The position numbers and the translations under genes are program-made. This document shows, in pieces, positions 45,634 to 56,763 of a stretch of 64,000 bases of DNA. Under the pieces are notes generated by a model. That model did no database searches. It was not told where the DNA came from and saw only the letters and a program-made list of their open reading frames with translations. Source of the stretch: Schizochytrium sp. TIO01 (lineage: Eukaryota > Sar > Bigyra > Thraustochytrida > Thraustochytriidae); NCBI GenBank assembly GCA_004764695.1, contig SMSO01000034.1, positions 823,501 to 887,500 on the forward strand, written 5' to 3'. The stretch's first letter is position 1. Every line of letters begins with the position of its first letter.

Positions 45634-45823
45634 TATTTGTTTGTTTCGCTTTGTTTGTTTGTTTCGCTTTGTTTGTTTGTTTCGCTTTGTTTGTTTGTTT
45701 CGCTTTGTTTGTTTGTTTCGCTTTGTTTGTTTCGCTTTGTTTGTTTCGCTTTGTTTCGCTTTGTTTGTTTGTTTGTTTGTTTGTTTGTTTGTTTGTTTGT
45801 TTGTTTGTTTGTTTGTTTGTTTC
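45634..45823 (+). repeat. TTTG array with TTTCGC higher-order units
   Basis: Repeats of a ~20-base unit (TTTGTTTGTTTCGC plus one TTTG) shorten stepwise and end in about thirteen pure TTTG units. The order suggests growth from one end. Confidence 0.9.
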
Positions 45824-46396
45824 AAGTTGTTTGGTCGATTCCTTCATTCACTATCTTCATTCCCCAGCGACGATAATCAGCGTCCTTCCATGACGTTCCA
45901 TCCATCCAATAAGACCCCATCCACCCATCCGTCCTCAGCCAAACAGCGACGGAGTCCTCAACAAAGCGGCAGAACAGACGCAGACTTGCTCGCAAGCGAG
46001 GCTTCGCAGGCTCCAAGGAGAGGAGGAACAGGCACTGACTGATTGGCGAACAAGAGGCGCGAATGTTGAAGTTGAAGATCAGGCTCGAGAAACATGCTTC
46101 GATGCATAGAAACGCAGGTTCATGTGTTTGCTTAAACTTCTTTGTTGCTTATTTGTTTGACTGTATGACTGTTTGTTTGACTGTTTGTTGACTGTTTGTT
46201 GACTGTATGTTTGACTGTTTGTTTGACTGTTTGTTTGACTTATGGATTGATAGATTGATTGATAGATTGATAGACGAAGTGAACGAGAAGAACTCGAGAA
46301 CAGAACTGATCGTTCATTCATTCATTCATTCATGCAACCACCTCCTTCGTATTCAGGGAAACCAGCCCATTGAAAGGGGCGTTCTTTCCTCATGAA

Positions 46397-46397
46397 A

Positions 46398-46428
<31 letters not shown>

Positions 46429-46430
46429 TC
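46397..46430 (+). repeat. AAAG tetranucleotide microsatellite
   Basis: Eight AAAG units. Confidence 0.9.
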
Positions 46431-47160
46431 AGAAAGAACAAATAGAAAAGAAAAGAAAAGAAGAAGAGAAAAAAGACTGCTCTAGTGCTGTTTATGCGGG
46501 GCGAAAAAGAGAAGAACAGGAGACGGGAAATAATGAGTTTCTCTCGCTGGTACCTCCCTCATTCCACGCTCTTCACAGCAATGGTGCTGATGCCTCGAGT
46601 GTACTATGATATGATGTCGTGACCTAACTGCCTCGCAGGCAGAGGCTAACGGCGACTAGGCCGGGGTAGAGTTCACCGTATCTACCACCGCTGCCAGTTG
46701 GGGCAAAGAGGATGATGATTCTACGCATTCCATTGAGAACAGATGTAAGCATGTATGTATTTATGTATGAGCTTTGCCTCAAAGCAAAGCAGAACAGTAA
46801 ATTATTCATTTTAAAAAGAAAGAAATGGTCGTTTTCTTTCATTGGATGACAACACAATAAGATAATAACTGTGCTTTTCGTTCTAAACACTCGTCTCTCC
46901 AGAGCTAGCGAGCAGAACAATGGAAGAATTTGCAGCTCCTTCGCGTTCTCCAGATCACCACCGCTCTCGCGCATGGACGCCGGCACTCACGGGCCCTTTC
47001 ATCAGATTGCCAGGCCATCTATCTATCGCTCATGGCGGTGTCGGATCTGTGCAAATTTCCCTTCTCCTTCTCCTTCTCCTTCTTCTTCTTCTTCTTCTTC
47101 TTCAGAGGCAGCGGCGGTTATCATCATATGATTGATTGCAAATAAAGAAAGAACGTTGAT

Positions 47161-47318
47161 TGTCTGTTTGTGTTTATCTGTTTATTTATTTGTTTGTTTG
47201 ATAATTTATTTGTTTGTTTGATTGATTGATTGATTGTTTATTGATTGTTTGTTTGATTGTTTGTTTGATTGTTTGTTTGATTGTTTGTTTGATTGTTTGT
47301 TTGATTGTTTGATTGTTT
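47161..47318 (+). repeat. TTTG/GATT compound microsatellite
   Basis: Mainly TTTGTTTGATTG 12-base units repeated, with flanking TTTA and GATT runs. Confidence 0.9.
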
Positions 47319-47523
47319 CCACTGCTTTGCTCCTGCCGCACGAAGGCGCTGCCTGCGTACGTCGAGAGCGCCTGGCAGCACGGCGGCGACGGGAGGCGCT
47401 GCCTCGCGGCTTCTCCAGGCGAGCTGTCGCTGCGCTCTCGAGCCCCTCTCGCTTTCTTTCTGCGGATCCATCTGAAAGGAACGAGGAGAACGAAGGGAGA
47501 GGGAAAAAGAAAGGCCGAAAAGG

Positions 47524-47526
<3 letters not shown>

Positions 47527-47562
<36 letters not shown>
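47527..47562 (+). repeat. GA dinucleotide microsatellite
   Basis: About eighteen AG units. Confidence 0.95.
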
Positions 47563-47566
<4 letters not shown>

Positions 47567-47849
47567 AAAAAGAACGGAAGCGAAAAGAAGGCAGAGATTG
47601 AGAGACTGACGGAGTGAAAGAGAGAAAGAGATGGAAAGATGAGGCCTAATCGCCACCGATCACTTGTTGTTGGCTTTTGGAGGCGGTTTGAGGCCAAACT
47701 AAGCGCGAGAAGAGGCCCATCGTCGCGGTCAATAGTACGTTCTCTGTCGCTCGGCGGCGTGTTTCTTTCGATTGGTTGTTTCTTTTCCGCCTCTGCTTTC
47801 TTCGATCATTTGACGGATCGCGCGTTCTTTTTCACTTATTCTGGTTATT

Positions 47850-47933
47850 TGTCTATGTTAATTTGTTTGTTTGTTTGTTTGATAGTTTATTTATTCATTT
47901 ATTTATTCATTTATTTGTTTGTTTGTTTGCTTG

Positions 47934-47975
<42 letters not shown>

Positions 47976-47998
47976 AATTTATTTGTTTGTTTGTTTGC
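47850..47998 (+). repeat. TTTG/TTTA/GATT compound microsatellite
   Basis: TTTG, then ATTT/ATTC, then TTTG, then about ten GATT units, then TTTG again: the same word set as 47161-47318 in a different order. Confidence 0.9.
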
Positions 47999-48670
47999 TG
48001 GGCGTTCTCTTGTCGCCTTCTGGCGTTCTAACTTCCGCCTCCAGACAGAGCTTTGGGAGCTGCTCAAACTCATCCATGGAGTGTCATTTATTTCATCCAT
48101 TGTTTAGCATTCACTGGAGCAAACCATCGATCAATTGAACCAATAGAAACCATCAAGAGAAATAAAACAAACAAACAAACAAACAAACAATTACATAAAT
48201 AAATAAACAAACAAATAAAACAAACAGACAAATAAGAGCAGAAAAGAACAGAAAAGAGAAGGGAAAAAGAACGAACTAAATTGAAGAGGAAGAAAGGAAA
48301 GAAAGAAACTCTTCTGGTCTGGTCTCTCCTTCGTCACCAAGATCCGCAATCAATGAATGAATGAATGAATCAATCAATCAATGAATCAATCCATCCATTA
48401 AAAGCAAGCCCAGCTCAGACCCTTGCAAGGCCCAGGCAGACCACCCTGAGTGAAGACGCCTGGCCTGTATTCATTCCCTCCACCCTTCCTCATCGAGCAA
48501 TCGATTCCTCACCTCCCGTTCTTTGGCAAAAATCCCCTGCGTTCTCTTTGCGCGCTCACCCGTTCCAAAGACAGGCAGAATCCCCAGGCAGCGCAGCTAT
48601 CACTTACGCTAGCAGTGGACAGAGCAAGGAAGGAGAAGAACGCCGCTTGAACACCTACCTACCTACATTC

Positions 48671-48701
<31 letters not shown>

Positions 48702-48783
48702 CATTCATTCATTCGCTCATACGTACGCCCCATTTCGATCTATCCATACCTTCATATCTGCAACTGAAGAGGCGCAAGAAGGA

Positions 48784-48938
48784 AAAGAAAAGAAAAGAAA
48801 GAGAGAAAGAAAGAGAGAGAGAGAAAGCAAAAAGAACAGATAACAGCGACGTTAGTGAGTGAGTAGGTAAGTGTAGAGTAGTGTTGGTTATAAAGAAAGA
48901 GAGAAAGAGAGAAAGAGAGAAAGAGAGAGAGAAAGCAG
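48784..48938 (+). repeat. GAAA/GAGA purine-rich cluster
   Basis: Two purine-rich runs of AAAG, GAGA and GAGAAA units split by a unique stretch at 48836-48892; the + strand is almost purely A and G across each run. Confidence 0.85.
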
Positions 48939-49414
48939 CAGCAGCAACAAACAACCTTCTTCCTCCGCTCGGAGCGGCAGCGGGGTGTCTCGCTGCGCTG
49001 CGCCCTGCAGAGGCAGGCAGGCCGGCCGGAGAGGGCCGCCGTGAGGAACGCGCACCCTCCCTCCGCCCCGACCAGCCAAGACCCCGCGGAGGGCCGCGGC
49101 GGGCCGCGATCGGCCTCGAGGCAGGGAGGGAAAAAACCACCGGAGCCAGGTTACTTACTTACTTAATAGCAGCTGCTGCCTGCTTGCTTCTCTGTTTCTT
49201 CGCCGTCGATCCCTCCCTCCCTCCAGAGCTCGCTTCGCAGGCAGCCTAGGTATCAGGCCGCGCGCTTGCTCGCAGCCGCTCGCGTATCGCCGCCCTCCGA
49301 CCGGACGGCGCGGTCGCTTGCAGGGCAGCAGATAGGCAGGCACATAGATCGATAGATAGACAGGTAAAAGCAGAGGCTGCCGACTGATTGAGTGAGTGAT
49401 TCACTGAGTCTCTT

Positions 49415-49432
49415 TGTTTGTTTGTTTCTTTC

Positions 49433-49463
<31 letters not shown>

Positions 49464-49520
49464 GGTTTTGTCTCTTTGTTTCTCTTTGTTTGAGTGATTG
49501 ATTCTTTCTTTCTTTCGTTC
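49415..49520 (+). repeat. TTTG/TTTC compound microsatellite
   Basis: TTTG, TTTC and TCTTTG units in alternating blocks. Confidence 0.85.
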
Positions 49521-50528
49521 GCTCATACTGACATACAGTCATTCAACGCGCTCGCTCATTCATTCATTGATTCACTTACGGTTTGGGCGTGGTTCGTGCT
49601 CCTGATTGGGCGCGAGAAGAGCGCCGACCTGACGTGGTGAAGGGGCCGGAGGACGAGGAGCCGGCTGGGAAAATATTTCATTGATTGTTGAGGTGGTCAA
49701 GTAGTTAATTAATTGTATCTGGTCTGCTCGGCAGACAGTAAGCTGCAGCACCAGCAGCACCAGCAGCACCAGCAACAACAATATCAGCAGTGACACAAGG
49801 ACAGCAGGCAAGGCGTGGTCGAGCAAGGAAGGAACTCCTTCTTGTCATCACCTGCAAGCAGTTGGCGTTGGCGTGACTGTTCTTTTCACGGCACTGCGAC
49901 CATCAGCAAGGAGCAAGCTAGTTGACTAGCTAGCTCCCACTGGCGACTTAGATTGGTGCCCGTGACGAAAGAACAGTCCCCATCCATAGCAACAAAAGCT
50001 ATATCATCGAGTTGGAGTAGAACTCAAGGTTGCCTCTGGTACCGCTCATCTCTTTCACATTCTCACCTTGGGGGCGTGCTGACTGACTGGTCCTTCATTG
50101 TTTTGGTGGCAGGATTTATTTTAGCCTCGAATCTGGGACGCAGAGTAGACCCAATTTGTTCTGTTTGCGATCAATCAGCAAGAGAAAGCTTAGTAGTGTT
50201 TAACCTCGTTCATTTAAACTGCCACTTGGCCCTCTCTGCACGTACCTGTCTGCTGCTGCTTCTTCAATACTCACCTTGCAAGCAGAAAGAATAGAGCACT
50301 GACAACAACAAAAAATCATCCCAGAAATTGAGACTGTCTACGTGGAGTAGATAGCACTCAGTCTGGAACCCTAGACGTACAAAGCTTTTTGATTCTCTTC
50401 TTCTCCAATTTCATTGTGCACTGGATAGTTTTGCTCCCTCATAGTGCTTCTACTTATTCACAGCAGAGACAAGAAGGCTATTTGTTCTATTATCCAATCA
50501 TAAAAATAGTCACAACGAAGGGAAAAAA

Positions 50529-53500
50529 ATGGTGCGTACCTATCTTCGTCTAAACTCTTTCACTATCGGTGATTATACGAGAACAAAAACTTCAAGGGAA
50601 TCTTTAGGTGGATCATGGATGACATGTGCAGAATCTGAACAACACTTTAAAGTCCTCAGTGGCAAAGAACTCGTGGTATTTGAATGGTAAGTAGTATTTC
50701 GGCGGCACCGCCTCCCCCTGCCTCTCTCTCACACACACACACTTGTTCTGAGAGAGATTCTTTCAATTATAAATCGTGAGCATATGACTAACAAATTCGC
50801 AATGGCACTGCGATTGGATGGATACTTGTGTGATCTGCTTGAATGTTTTGGGGTTACTACATAATACTTATGGAATACACATTTTCAAATTATACTCGTG
50901 TTTACAACAACAACAACAACAATCACAGGAGCACATTAGAAGACGCTCGACGCGGGCGTTATCGAAGAGGGAAAGTAGATATACCGTTTGACTCTATCCT
51001 GAGAATTAATCTTCTTGCAGATGGAGACGCAAGTTCAATACTACTCATGGAGGTGAAAAAACCACCGGTCCTTTCTCAAGGTGATCAGTTTTGGGACAAT
51101 GATAGAAGAAAACGCGCTGGGTGTGCATGGGCTAAAGGGATGGATGACCTTCATTTAGCAGACGCAGCAAACAAGTTTCGCTTTCATGTAGCCTCCATTG
51201 GCAATGCCCCCGCCAAGGTTGAAAAGGAATTGCAGCCCTTGCTGAGCAACCGCAACCGTGTCAACCTTTCCCCCGAATTTGACCTCTCCCAGATCCCGCC
51301 CATTTCTGAGCAGTATTTTCCTGGGCTCCCGAGAGAGTCACTCGAGCAGAGCGCGAAGAAACGGCGCATGCAGCAGCAACAAAACAATGCACTTTTGAAC
51401 CCTTTGCGACCCTTTGTGACAAGCATGCCTCAAGAAACTGATATGCACCATGAAAACGGATCCAACTTAATACCACGGGGAAGCCTTCGTGATGCCGCTA
51501 ATTCCTATCTCAATCTAGGACCTGTGCCACCTACTCCTCTATCTCAGAGAGGGCTAATGGGCCACGATCCCCTAGATGGAAGCCAACCCCATTCACACCT
51601 TTCTCCACAGCATCACTCCCAGCACCACCATCCTTCATCGCATCATGGCATTGGCCACCCAGGCCGCGATGGCATGTCGCCGTCTAACACTCCAGGTATG
51701 GGACCCGGCAACTCCTCAACGCCCGGAATGTATATGCGCTTCATACGCAATTTCGCATCACCAGAAAGGCCCACGGATCGCTATAATGAGTCGGGTGGCT
51801 CCAACCACAGGTTGGATGATATGGACAAGTTCTCTCATTATCGAAAACATCGCTCTCCGCATCATTCTGAACATGATCACCCCCATATGATCCCTGATAA
51901 GGATCCTGGTTCGTCGTTTTTTGATACTGCTGAGGATTATATGCACCCTGATGATCACCACCACCACATGATGGTTCATCGCCAGTCTGAAATTGAATAT
52001 CCCCGGGACTTTTCATCACACAGGAACAGCCTTCAATCACAGTCTCAACATCATAACATGCACAGCCCACCTCCACCGCCACCGCCACTTTCTTCCCATC
52101 AACCTGGCATGGGTTCCTCGAATTACCTTGATATGAATAACGAAAATGCTCAGGGCAGTGGGAATGCAACTGTGGATGATGCTGATGTACTCTTGTCAAT
52201 GGAAGGCTTAACGCCAAATGATGCAATGCAGGCACTCGAGTATCTAAGTGTTGTGGAACTGAAAAACCAGCTCAGGCTTCGCTCTCTACCCAAATCAGGT
52301 CGAAAGTTTGAACTGATTCGCCGTTTGCTTGATTTCGAGTTTCAGCTTCCCATGCAGCCGGGGCGTATGCGCGAGACAGCTATGCACCCGAACGACCACC
52401 CCATGCTTGCGTCCCAAACAGGTATGGGTCGGCCAGACCCTGCGTCCTCATACATGGGCATGCCGCCTCCTTCTGCAGTAGCAAGGGGCGCTATGCATGA
52501 GAACACACATTCCTCCGAGGGCATTCCATCACATGTAGATTCTACGTCAGGAGCCCCTCGGTCGCAGTCTCGCGGGGGCGCGGGACTTGGCGACACTTCC
52601 TTGAGGGGGTATCCAATGGACGATATGTTTGCCCCTGGAATAGTTCATGGTAATGCCTCAGACGCAGCAGGCGGCGGCACTGGCCTTGACAGCCGTGACA
52701 TCGCCCTGCGCGAGCGCGACCCGTTGTCGAAACCATCCCCTAGCCGAAATCTCACGCGAATGGAAGCTACTGTCACTACAATGCCTCGCATGGAAGCTGC
52801 GCCTTCGACCGGGCGTCACACGCAAACCTTCACCTTTTCTATGCCTCCTTCACTCTATGCAGTTCAGCAACAACAGCAGCCTGGTGCAGCGGGCGTCGTT
52901 GGAGTGGCGCCTTCAGGCCATCAAAATCAATCTTCGCCAGGACTGGATGTCCAGCCTGCAAAACGTGTTAAATCAAGCGAATCCGATGATGGAACAGGCG
53001 CAAGTGGAAACCTTGGAATTGGAACTAACAATGAGGAAATGGGGGCACTGAATAGCCTGCATCGTGGCTCATCATCATCTTCTTCAGCCTCGGCTCATCG
53101 CAATAATGTTGCTACTTCGCCTATTGGCTCTGGCGGACCTCAAACGCTTGACAAGAATATGACTGATAATGGAAACACAGTGGATTCACCCGGTAATGGT
53201 ATAGATAATAAGCAACCTGACGAGGAAGTGACGCTGACACTACGGCCTCAACTTCGGCGTGTTGAGATGCATGGTTTTCAAAATCTTTCACACATGCCAG
53301 ATGTTGTTGAGTCATTTACTGAGTATTTTGATGTTTTGCATCGCTCCACAGACTGGGTTAATGAGGCTATTTGTGAGCACTGTGTTTTGCTCGTGAACAA
53401 AGTGAAGCTTGTTTTTCGCCTCCATGCACACAATCACCTATTTGACTACCCAGGGAACTCAGGAGAACGCTGCTTTGTTTGCGATCAACATGCTGAGGTG

Positions 53501-53728
53501 TATGACCTTAGTGAACGAAATAGCTTCTTTAAGTGGCTTTCAGAGACCTTTCAGTTCAAACCTCGACTCGCTGCGCTCTCCTCGCACACTTGGGATTCAA
53601 AAGTGGAATCGAACGAAGAGAATCGGATGCGCCTGTGTCCGAATGGCCATGTGACTTTTATGTTTGTAGAGAAGAGAGATCCACAAGGTCTTTCGCCAGA
53701 TAGCGAGACAAACTGCAAAACCCAGTGA
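50529..53728 (+). CDS. SAP-domain protein with unfamiliar N- and C-terminal regions (two exons)
   Basis: I model exon 1 at 50529-50686 and exon 2 at 50929-53728. The intron of 242 bases starts GTAAGT and ends CACAG, and the join completes a Trp codon (VVFEW-STLEDARRG), giving 985 residues. ATG 50529 has an A-rich leader. Residues 1-150 look like one folded region (SLGGSWMTCAESEQHFKVL, then FDSILRINLL and LLMEVKKPP) that I cannot name. The middle is long, low-complexity and His/Pro/Ser/Gln-rich. Residues ~490-523 form a SAP helix-turn-helix (LSVVELKNQLRLRSLPKSGR), a DNA-binding module of chromatin and RNA-processing proteins. The last ~120 residues are conserved-looking with CEHC, CFVC and CPNGH pairs, perhaps a zinc site. 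A nuclear scaffold or transcription-linked role is inferred from the SAP domain only. AATAAA at 53745-53750 is a likely poly(A) signal. Confidence 0.75.
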
Positions 53729-54702
53729 CTGGATACACAGTCTTAATAAAAAAACTTAATGCATCCTGCCTCCTGTTTTGCTTTCATATGCTTCAAAGCG
53801 ACTACCATTTAAGGAAAAATTTAAAAAACAAAAGTTCAAGTAAAAAGCAATTTTCATTCTTTATTTTGGTTTGCCTGATTTCTATTTATTTGCAAAAGTA
53901 CATCTTCTCTCTCATTCTCAATTTTCATCCACAATTTTTGCTTCGAGGAAAGTTGCACGGATACAATAACAAAACAAATCTTTTCATCACCGATCTGGCG
54001 GTAATCTATACTATCTAATATGGAATCTTCAATGTTTTTTGCTTCCTTCCTGCTGATCATCTGAAATTCTCTATGCTTCATGTGCAAGCTGTATTGATGA
54101 TTGAGGTGTGGATTTGTATAGCTCATCCTTTCCATTTTCTGAAAGCTAATGCTTCAAGTTTACTTCGATGTAACTGAAGAAGTTTTGAGAAAAACAGTCT
54201 GTACATTTGGTAAGACTATCCATATTTTTACAGTGAAGACAACTAGAATCAATCTAATTTGTGATAGAATGATCTATACATACATGGTCGGTCGGAGGGC
54301 GCATTTTATGTTTTTTCACGAAAGCTCCTGCAAAATCGTACATGCTAAACAATCTGGAGATGCACATTACTCAGTACTTACTTCTAAAGTTTGCCATTTT
54401 GGGGGAATGGGGTGGGTGGGGAGTGGGTTGAGTGTAAGGAGCGTTAGAGCTAATTTGAAAAGGTCGCTTTTAAATTCATCTCAAACATAACGTGCTGCAA
54501 TAGACCATCAATAAAACCTAAACTGATATTCAGGAGATTAAACATCTAAATATGTCTTGACACATCACATTTTCTGAGAGTCTTATAATAATAGATCTCC
54601 TAAAACTCTGACAATTACTAGCTTCACTTCCGATTGACGATCCCAGTAGAAAAAGAAGTACGAAGTCATAGATGATGAAATGATTTTGAGGAAGATGAAC
54701 TT

Positions 54703-54724
54703 CGTTTTTTTTTTTTTTTTTTTT

Positions 54725-54777
<53 letters not shown>

Positions 54778-54780
54778 GGT
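54703..54780 (+). repeat. T run, then GTT, then GGT microsatellite
   Basis: More than twenty T, about twelve GTT units and about six GGT units follow each other, as if each motif arose by mutation of its neighbour. Confidence 0.95.
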
Positions 54781-54947
54781 TCGGCAGCTCCTATTGTTGT
54801 TGCTTTTGTATCTTGAATCGAGATACATAAATGCTGGAATGCTCTAGGAATTAAAGGTTAAGTTGATCTTAAGAATTTGGCCTATTTTAGTTTGAAAGAC
54901 CGTATCTGAAGTAAATCAGTCAGATTGATATTTTAAAACATCATACC

Positions 54948-55157
54948 AAGCTTACGAGGAATAACAATCATAAAATCATGTAGCATAAAAGCAATTGAGT
55001 GAATTTAAGAATACAAAGCTTACAAGGAGTAACAATTGTACATTCATGTGAACAGAAAAGAAATTGAGGGAATCTAAAAAAAACCGTATTTAAAAGCTTA
55101 CGAGGAGTAACAATTGTACATTCATGTGAACAGAAAAGAAATTGATAGAATCCAAGA
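54948..55157 (+). repeat. Three-copy tandem repeat, unit 65-78 bases
   Basis: Units start at AAGCTTAC near 54948, 55016 and 55094. The second and third are nearly identical for about 55 bases (AAGCTTA-AGGAGTAACAATTG through AACAGAAAAGAAATTGA); the first is more diverged. It lies just downstream of the secreted-protein gene stop. Confidence 0.85.
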
Positions 55158-55238
55158 CGGCACAAGCACTTTGTCAACACGCAAATGATGGACATCTCTT
55201 AAACGCCACTGTGAACCAAAACTCCGAAATATTGTTTT

Positions 55239-56763
55239 TTAGTTGCCACCGCTGCCATCATAGTACTTGCTGGTGATTCCAGATGGGCCAGGGCCATCGC
55301 CATAGGAGCAATTGTAAATAGAGTTGAAGAAATTGTCATTCTCGCAAACAATTTCCTTGGCAATTTTGTATTTATAGGGCGCAATTGCCCGGCATCGACC
55401 TCGACACCAATGGCAATCACCTTTACCAACAGAGTAGTCACCGTACTGAAAAGCATTGATACAAATAGGTCTACGGTTGCGGTTCGTTCCACTAACAGGG
55501 AGTTCGTTGACCTGTTTGCAAGCATCCATAAGCATGGAATCTGGGCATGTTTCGAACTGTTTGCAGCCAAGATCTGCCCAAGGCCAATCCTCTGTTGGGC
55601 AAAGCTGGCTAGTTTCATATTTAGTGCCATCCTCCATCTTCTTAGGGCGGCAACCCATAAAGTTGTCGCCCTGGGAGTCGCACCAGGTGCACTTGCTTTT
55701 AAACTTGCTGGACTTGCACATCTTTTCAATAAGTGCCTTACGCTTTGCAGTCTTTTTACTGAGGTAGCGGTACATTTCATTCACACGAGAACATTCGACC
55801 CACTGTTTACGGTCCGGGCATTGCAATGTCTTCGTGGGACGATTAGTGGGACTTGGAGTAGGATTCTTTGTTGGCTCAGGTGTGGTTGGCGCTGCAGTCG
55901 GAATTGGAGTCGTGGGGCGGTTTGTAGGCTCAGGCGTCGGGGCCTTGGTAGGAATAGGAGTAGTGGGCGCTTGCGTTGGTGCTGGTGTAGGTTCTGGCGT
56001 GGGGGCGGCAGCAACCAAGATGATGGTTGCATTATCGGAACGGTCATAATTGTTGTCGTGCGCACCAGAAAAGCAATTTCTACTGTCTCGCTTTGCGTTT
56101 GACCAAATAGCCCACGTGATCGTTACTGGAGTTTCAGGTTCCATCGAAAACTCATACAAATCGGCGTTATCATTGCCAGTAGCACAGTTCTGAAAAGCAT
56201 CTTTGTAAATCCTCAAACCCAAATCAATATTAATCCAACGTAATGACTGTTGATGCCGAAGACTTGTTACGGTTAAGCGATCGGCGAAGCTGCAATCTCC
56301 ATACCCATTGGTAAAAATATCTGAGTAGGCACTAGCACTGCTCCATGAAAGCGCAGCGCATTCCTCATTCGATGAACAAGACTCCTTGGTCAAGGACTGG
56401 ATCTCAGCTTCGACGCCGGAACTGGCCACTCACTATAGCGATATGAACATTTCGTGCCGATTTCATGTAAAGCAAGTCTGATCCACTTGAGCCTGTACTC
56501 ACAATTTGCTGGGGGACTAGTCCTAGAGAAACACCCACGAGTTGGTCACCTTTTGCCGCGTTCCGCATACTTGTAATGGAGAAAATAAAGTCCACGTAAG
56601 GATCAGCATCGTCAACATAGGTCCAGCTATACTCGAGATTGCAGTAGGTCGAGGTATGGGTGACCACGTTACCGCCGAGAGTTACATAACCAGACTGTGC
56701 ATTTGCCGGTGTTAGAATTATCGCAACAACAGGAATTAGAGCAAACAAGGCTTGAGAAAACAT
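55239..56763 (-). CDS. Secreted Cys-rich protein with Pro/Thr linker (two exons)
   Basis: ATG 56763 opens a signal peptide (MFSQALFALIPVVAIILTPANA, cleavage expected near residue 22). That frame stops at 56404, while a second, overlapping frame carries the rest. A GTGAGT donor at 56502 and a CAG acceptor ending at 56397 give a 106-base intron and a 472-residue protein (VPQQI joined to SLTKESC). A second GTGAGT at 56433 would give a 37-base intron, so the exact donor is uncertain. After a possibly beta-rich region comes a linker of PTPEPTPAPT and TNRPTTPIP type, then a Cys-rich tail with CTWC and CHWCRGRC. Pro/Thr linkers are common in extracellular proteins of diatoms and other stramenopiles. 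I infer a secreted or cell-surface protein of unknown function. A true frameshift is the alternative to the intron. Confidence 0.7.

Larger units (their letters stand above)
43264..50528. other. Repeat-dense gene-poor block with GC islands
   Basis: No convincing gene. It holds the densest set of microsatellites in the window: CAAT, CAGT, CTG, GGCT, GAA, ATCT, TTTG, AAAG, GATT, GA, AAAC, AATG and TTTC arrays. Very GC-rich islands lie at 44265-44410 and 48955-49130. Open frames here are made of the repeats. 49540-50528 is the 5' flank of the SAP-domain gene and is mostly unique sequence. Confidence 0.55.
53729..55238. other. Convergent intergenic region with tandem repeats
   Basis: Lies between the SAP gene (+) and the secreted-protein gene (-), and so holds both 3' ends. 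No gene is recognised. It contains a T/GTT/GGT repeat at 54703-54780 and a three-copy tandem repeat at 54948-55157. Confidence 0.5.

Noticed and set aside
45570-46042. Open frames with CLFVCLFV and SETNKAKQ repeats
   Set aside because: They are translations of the TTTG array and its flanks.
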